NCBI GenBank assembly: GCA_963802355.1
Contig: CAWDIV010000039.1
Span: 248,001-312,000, forward strand
DNA from: SG8-41 sp963802355
GTDB taxonomy: Bacteria > Pseudomonadota > Gammaproteobacteria > Burkholderiales > SG8-41
Direction: 5' to 3'
DNA length: 64,000 nucleotides
The notes under the pieces were generated by a model. That model had not been told where the DNA came from. It ran no database searches and was given only the letters and a program-made list of their open reading frames with translations. Each line of letters begins with the position of its first letter. Within the stretch, counting starts at the first letter, position 1. Positions 59,481-64,000 of the stretch are shown here, one piece after another. A program made the translations under genes and the position numbers.

Positions 59481-60715
59481 TCGATAGCGGTTTTGGCGCT
59501 ATCGACCAGCCTGGGCCCGGCCTGCGCGCTGCCGGCGGCTTGCTCGTGCATTTCCTCGGGCAGCGCCAGATAATCCCGGCTCAACCTCGCGATGCTCCGG
59601 CAGCCGATTAGAGCGAGCACGCGGTCGATCTCTTCGCGAAAAATCGCGATCGCGCGGGCCGCTCCGGCTTCGCCGTCCGCGGCAACGCCATACAAGGTCG
59701 AGCGGCCGATGAGCACCGCCTTGGCGCCCAGCGCCAGCGCCTTGACGACGTCGCTGCCGCGCCGGAAACCACTGTCGACGATCACGGTCATGCGATTGCC
59801 AACGGCATCGACGATCTTCGGCAGCACTTCTATCGGCGCCACCGCGCCGTCGACAGTACGGCCGCCGTGGTTGGATACGACGACGGCGTCGACGCCATAG
59901 TGAACGGCCGTTACGGCGTCCTGCGGATGCAGCATGCCCTTCAGCACGAGCTTGCGCGGCCACAGCTCGCGCAGCACGCGCACGTCTTCCCAGGTGAGCG
60001 AGTCGTTCAGCCGCAACGCCCGCCCCATGGGCTGGGCCGTGATCTTCTTCCTCACTTCCTCGGGATAGTTGGCGTAGAGCGGCAAGCCGGTGGTGAGCAA
60101 ATAGCGCATCAGCACCGAAACGAGCCAGCGCGGGTGCGCCAGCACGTCGGTGGTGTTGCGCAGGGTAAAGGAGAGGGGAATCGTGAAACCGTTGCGCAGG
60201 TTGTACTCGCGGTTGGCGAAGACCGGGCTGTCGACGGTAACCACCAAGGCTTCGTAGCCGATCGATCTTGCACGCTCGGCCAGCCCGTGCGACAGCGACC
60301 GGTCGGCGTACATGTACAGCTGAAACCACAGGCTGCCGCCCGCCTGCTCGGCGATTTTATCCATCGCGGTCATCGAGGCGGTTGCCAGGGTGAAGGGGAT
60401 GCCGGCTGCCGCAGCCGCGCGCGCGAGCGCGATTTCCCCTTCGTGCCACATGATGCCGGCTGCACCGGTCGGCGCGATCGCAATCGGCATCTTCTGCCGA
60501 TGGCCGAACAGCGTAATTTCCTGGCTGCGCTGCGAGGCGTTGGCAAGCACGCGGGGCTTCAACTTGATGCGCTCGATCGCTTCCCTGTTGTCGCGCAGCG
60601 TGACTTCGTCTTCGGCGCCGCGGTCTACGAACTCGAAAATTCCCTTCGGCAACCTGCGCCGCGCCAGCTCGCGCAGATCAAAGATGTTGTAAGCGCGAGA
60701 GGAGACGTTGCTCAT
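59474..60715 (-). CDS. FMN-dependent alpha-hydroxy acid dehydrogenase
   Basis: A 413-residue flavoenzyme of the lactate/glycolate/mandelate oxidase family, started at ATG 60715. TIM barrel with APTGAAGIMWHEGEIALARA, FQLYMYADRSLS, LVVTVDSPVFANREYNLRNG, LVLKGMLHPQDA (FMN-binding Lys), the catalytic His in VVSNHGGRTVDGA, and DSGFRRGSDVVKALALGA for the FMN phosphate. It oxidises an L-2-hydroxyacid to the 2-oxoacid, passing electrons to O2 or the respiratory chain. The membrane-inserting loop region resembles L-lactate dehydrogenase LldD. Confidence 0.95.
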   Translation of the reverse strand: MSNVSSRAYNIFDLRELARRRLPKGIFEFVDRGAEDEVTLRDNREAIERIKLKPRVLANASQRSQEITLFGHRQKMPIAIAPTGAAGIMWHEGEIALARAAAAAGIPFTLATASMTAMDKIAEQAGGSLWFQLYMYADRSLSHGLAERARSIGYEALVVTVDSPVFANREYNLRNGFTIPLSFTLRNTTDVLAHPRWLVSVLMRYLLTTGLPLYANYPEEVRKKITAQPMGRALRLNDSLTWEDVRVLRELWPRKLVLKGMLHPQDAVTAVHYGVDAVVVSNHGGRTVDGAVAPIEVLPKIVDAVGNRMTVIVDSGFRRGSDVVKALALGAKAVLIGRSTLYGVAADGEAGAARAIAIFREEIDRVLALIGCRSIARLSRDYLALPEEMHEQAAGSAQAGPRLVDSAKTAIEM

Positions 60716-60763
60716 GCTTGCAATAGAATAGACGAAGCAGAGTGCGCGACGCCTGGTTGATAA

Positions 60764-60836
60764 ACGGGTGACGGGTGACGGTGTCGAGGGGGAGCGTTGT
60801 TCTTCACTCGACACTCATTCCTCGAAACTGCGCCCT
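60764..60836. repeat. GGGTGACGGGTGACGG and CGACACTCATTCCTCG repeats
   Basis: AACGGGTGACGGGTGACGGTG at 60762 is followed by TTCACTCGACACTCATTCCTCG at 60800-60825. On the minus strand the second block lies directly after the stop of the aspartoacylase-like gene (60838). Confidence 0.65.
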
Positions 60837-60837
60837 C

Positions 60838-61856
60838 TCAGTCCAGCCACTCCGAGGTGGCTGCTTCGGCGATCGCGAAGGCCTGCGTGCCGCGCGCCGA
60901 CCACGCCCGAGTAGCGCGAGAAGAAGAGATAGCCGTCGAAAGGCGCCGTGAGCTCCTCGAGCACCTGGTAGCTGTAGATGTCCACGACTTCGCCGAGCTT
61001 GGCGCCGCCCTTGACGAGCTTGCCCAGGTCGTCCGCCTGCTCGTAGTTCGAAACGAGGTAGCCGCTGTGCCGCGGCCGGATTTCGCGCCGCGATTTGAGC
61101 CCGAAGTGGAGCTGCCGCGGCGGCTTGACCTCTCCATTCAGCATGCCGAGGTCGCCATCATGTCGGTAAGCCCGTCGATCATGCCTGCCTTCGATACAGC
61201 GCGGTGTTCTCGGGGCCCGAGGTAGGAGCCTCCCATTTCGGGATTGAAAGCCGGGATGCCGCGCGAGTTGAGCGTAACTCGCGGCGGTGCCGCGCGAGAT
61301 CGTTCTCGTGCACGAACGGCATGCCGAACGCGCGCGCGAGCTGCGAGGCTTCGCTGCCTTCAGCCTCGTCGGTCGCCTTCGCGTTGTAGTCCACCCGCGC
61401 CTGCAGGCGTCCGCCGCTGCCGCCGGAGTGAAAATCGATGAAGGCGTCCGCGTAGTTGATGACGTTCTCCACGATCGCGGCGGCGATCATCTGCGTCGTG
61501 TTGCCGCGTGGATTTCCCGGGATATACTTCGTGCAGATCGGTCCGCCCGTGCTGCTCGGGCGTAAGCCGTCCGAAAGCCGGCGGTGGCGAGCGGATTTGC
61601 GACCGAGACGATCGCGAGCCGGCCTTTGAGCCGCCCGGTATCGAGCTCGGCGAGGAGAGTCGCGTATGGCGGTGGTGGGCAGAAACTCGTCGCCGTGCAC
61701 GTTGGTGATGACCCCGAGCGTTGGGCCCGAGTGCCGGCCGGTAACCACATGCAGGGGCAGCGTGAGCATCGCGCCGTTGAGCATCGTGGTGACTTCGATG
61801 CGCGTGAAAAAACGGCCTTCTTTCTCCGTTCGCCCACAACGGGTTGGCAGCGTTCA
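60838..61856 (-). pseudogene. Succinylglutamate desuccinylase/aspartoacylase family protein, shattered
   Basis: Pieces in all three frames reconstruct an M14-like zinc deacylase of about 330 residues. Zinc ligands are recognisable: VITNVHGDEFLPTTAIR (His and Glu) and DAFIDFHSGGSGGR (His). Between them RLKGRLAIVSVANPLA is typical, and MLNGEVKPPRQLHFG plus VVDIYSYQVLEELTAPFDGY form the C-terminal barrel domain. Such enzymes remove acyl groups from N-acyl amino acids. At least six frame changes occur. No ast-pathway genes are nearby, so a catabolic deacylase is more likely than arginine degradation. Confidence 0.75.
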
Positions 61857-61964
61857 TGTCAGAACCCTGAACCATTCAGCCACGGAAATACGCGGAAGAG
61901 ACGGGGTGAGGTAGAGCGAACAAAAATCAGAAAATCAGTCCTTCTGGCCCTATCTGAGCTCATC

Positions 61965-62010
61965 TTCATCTATCTTCTTCTATCTTCGTCATCTGCGGCA
62001 AGGATTTTCA
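61965..62010 (-). repeat. GAAGATAGA repeat after a stop codon
   Basis: On the minus strand: GACGAAGATAGAAGAAGATA, GATGAAGATGAGC, starting about 12 bases after the stop of the shattered amidase. Towards the next gene, CCGTCTCTTCCGCGTATTTCC is a weak opposite arm. This dialect occurs once. Confidence 0.55.
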
Positions 62011-63653
62011 GCTCGGAAAGCGAAAGACCAGCGCCGGCTCCTCGAACGGCGCGGTCCTTGCGTATGCGGTTGCCATCTCCAGCGCGTACGGCGGTTCCAG
62101 CAGGATCGCCTGCTCGCGCTCGTTGAGCTTCAGCCCCGCGCGCGCCGCCATGTCGAGCGCGAGATCGCGCGTTTTCGGCATTCGATCGGCCGGGACGCTC
62201 CGGCTCGTTGCCCTTGGGCGTCATCGGCGGCTGCGGCGTGCCCGGCGTCGAGCTGCGGCCGCCGGTCGCGCCACGCCGTCGCCTGTCTCGTAGGCATGGC
62301 CGGCCTTGAGCACGGTCGCCTCGTCGAACGGCCGGCCGATGATCTGCATGCCGAGCGGCAGTCCCGTCTTGCTGAAGCCGTTGCAGAGCTCCAGCGCGGG
62401 GCCGGCGGTGACGTTCGACGGCGTGAACACGTTCGGGCGCTGCCAGAAGGCGAGCGTGCGGTGCGCGTCGAGGCGCGGCGCGGGGCCGAAGCCGGCGGTG
62501 AGCAGCACGTCGTACTTGCCGTAGAGCGCGCGCGCCTTCCGCGATGATGCGGCGGTGCTCGCGGCTGCGCCGCGACGTAGTCGGCCGCCTGGAACAGGCA
62601 CGCGGGCAGGATGCGGCCGAGGAAGTCGCGCCCGAAATCGCCGGGGCGGCTGACGAGGTCGCCGTGGTTGATGGAGAAGATCTCGCTCTCGGCGATGATG
62701 ACCTTGACGTCGATGGAGTCCCTCATCGGGCGCGTGCGGCACGTCCTCCACGTTCGCGCCGAGCCTGCTGAAGACCTCGATCGCCTCATCCATCGCGCGC
62801 CGCAGGTCCTCGTGCGCGGGCACGTCCTCCTCCCAGTAGTGGCGCAGCACGCCGATCTTGCAGGCCCCGGATGTCGCCGTCGAGCGCCGCGCGGTAATCC
62901 GGTATCGGCGCTTCGATGCTGCCGGCGTCGCGCGGATCGTGGCCGGCGAGCGCCTGCAGCACGATGGCGCAGTCCTCGACCGTCCACGCCATCGGGCCGC
63001 AGTGATCGAAGGTGAACGAGTTCGGGATGACGCCGGCGCGGCTCACCAGCCCGTAGGTCGGCATGAGTCCCGCGAGCCCGCAGATGCGACGCCGGCCCGC
63101 GGATCGAGCCGCCGGTGTCGGAGCCGAGCGCGAACGGCGCGAGCCCCGCCGCCACGCGCCGCGCCCGAGCCGCTCGAGGAGCCGCCGGTGAAATGCTCGA
63201 GGTGCCAGGGATTGCGCGCCGGCGGCCACGGCAGGTCGAAGGACGGGCCGCCGTGCGCGAATTCGTGCGTTGCGAGCTTGCCCGAGCAGCACGGCTCCCG
63301 CCTCGAGCAGCTTCGTCGTGGTCGTGGCGTCCTCGGTCGGGAATGTTGTCCGCGCAGACCCTCGAATGCGCCGGAGGTGAGGATGCCGCGGGTGTTGTAG
63401 ATGTCCTTCAGCCCGAACGGGATGCCGTGCAGCGGCCCACGGTAGTCGCCCTTTCGTGATCTCTTGCTCCGGCTTCGCGCGCCTGCTTCAGCGCGAGATC
63501 GGCGGTGACGGTGATAAAGGCGTTCAGCTGCGGCTCGAGGTCGGCAGATCCGCTTCAGGTGCGGCTTGCGTGAGCTCAACGGGCGAGAGTTTCCGCGAGC
63601 GGATCAGCTGCGCCGTTTGCGCGATGGTGTAGAAACGAGAGTTCGTCAGCCAT
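62008..63653 (-). pseudogene. Amidase signature family protein, shattered by frameshifts
   Basis: A paralogue of the intact amidase at 23388. GAGGAG precedes the ATG at 63653. Fragments in three frames give IAQTAQLIRSRKLSPVELTQ, DYRGPLHGIPFGLKDIYNT (catalytic Lys), FDLPWPPARNPWHLEHFTGG plus GSSSGSG (cis-Ser), ALGSDTGGSIRGPAS (nucleophile Ser region), SFTFDHCGPMAWTVEDCAIV and LALEPPYALEMA-like C-terminal parts ending VFRFPS. One resolved defect is an extra C near 63633 between TTT and TAC; at least ten others occur. All active-site parts are present, so the gene may be intact in the organism. Confidence 0.82.
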
Positions 63654-63861
63654 GAGGACTCCTCTGGCGCGTTGTGATTCGACAGATTCCTAGTGTATCC
63701 AATAAACTGACTTCGACACACGTTTCCCTCGACCAGGAAGCATGGCGCGGCCCGACAATTGGCGAGGGGAAGGCGGAAAGGGCGAAGCGTGAGCCCACTC
63801 GGCACCTCTCACGAATGGCGGCCGTCGGACCCGAGCCGGTCGGACAGACTTTCGGCCGGAC

Positions 63862-64000
63862 TCAATTCAGATGTTCCCCAAAGCGCTCAAGCCGTGGCGC
63901 CCAATTGCCGGTGATGTTCGCTGACACCAGGACGACTACGGCACGGCCGATCAGAAGCTCGCGTGGCACCATGCCGAAGTATCGAGAGTCGGCACTGTTA
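63862..64000 (-). CDS. lepB: Signal peptidase I, C-terminal 45 residues
   Basis: The frame open to the window edge encodes NSADSRYFGMVPRELLIGRA, then VVVLVSANITGNWAPRLERF and a stop at 63862. NSxDSRYFGxVP is the conserved box E of signal peptidase I, and the following GRA strand and WxPRxxRF ending fit the family. The catalytic Ser and Lys lie outside the window. The spacer to the next gene (63654-63861) shows nothing recognisable. Confidence 0.75.
   Translation of the reverse strand, partial: NSADSRYFGMVPRELLIGRAVVVLVSANITGNWAPRLERFGEHLN

Noticed and set aside
60838..61856. Arginine succinyltransferase pathway gene (astE)
   Set aside because: The zinc deacylase fold is clear, but no other ast gene is present and the family includes many other deacylases.

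Overview
The window reads as the chromosome of a GC-rich betaproteobacterium, most like the Burkholderiales/Alcaligenaceae. The main clue is an extreme expansion of Bug/TctC-type periplasmic receptors of tripartite tricarboxylate transporters: 13 genes (one cut by the window edge, three frameshifted) plus two relics. They are mixed with class III CoA-transferases, CitE/HpcH-type lyases, amidases, GSTs, NHL-propeller proteins and other catabolic enzymes. No TctA/TctB membrane subunit, rRNA, tRNA, phage, insertion sequence or CRISPR array was recognised. The lineage is an inference from gene families only.

Layout. 0-12 kb: receptors alternating with an NHL protein, an arylmalonate-decarboxylase-like protein, a GST, a signal-less solute-binding domain coupled to a 2-hydroxyacid dehydrogenase, and a broken gamma-glutamyltransferase. 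12-19 kb: DNA polymerase IV, a TauD-like dioxygenase, two small membrane proteins bracketed by inverted repeats, a frameshifted ketopantoate-reductase-like gene, a receptor and a CoA-transferase. 19-31 kb: receptors, a Tat-exported FAD lipoprotein, an amidase, a broken S9 peptidase, a GST and an HtrA-type protease. 31-39 kb (minus strand): aldo/keto reductase, receptors, HpcH aldolase, PEP-mutase-family protein and a shattered heme-c lipoprotein. 39-49 kb: malate/lactate dehydrogenase family enzyme, MFS carrier, NHL protein, ADP-forming acyl-CoA synthetase, broken acyl-CoA dehydrogenase, SDR and a carboxymuconolactone-decarboxylase-family protein. 49-54 kb: an AbiEii-type toxin/antitoxin-like pair, then a lyase plus aconitase-family large and small subunits. 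54-64 kb (minus strand): penicillin acylase, CoA-transferase, CitE-like lyase, FMN hydroxyacid dehydrogenase, two shattered genes, and the 3' end of signal peptidase I.

Metabolic theme: capture of organic acids by many receptors, CoA activation, and carbon-carbon cleavage of malate-like compounds, with hydrolases (amidase, penicillin acylase, peptidase) feeding it.

Two patterns cut across the genes. First, intergenic spaces are filled with short tandem repeats of about a dozen different sequences. Many begin in or just after the upstream stop codon and return in inverted orientation before the next gene. A separate dispersed element of about 75 bp lies downstream of three stop codons in one orientation. 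Second, frameshifts are concentrated in certain genes and are mostly single-base insertions, which points to consensus errors (or, less likely, young pseudogenes). Coordinates of interrupted genes are given as the span of the reconstructed reading frame.
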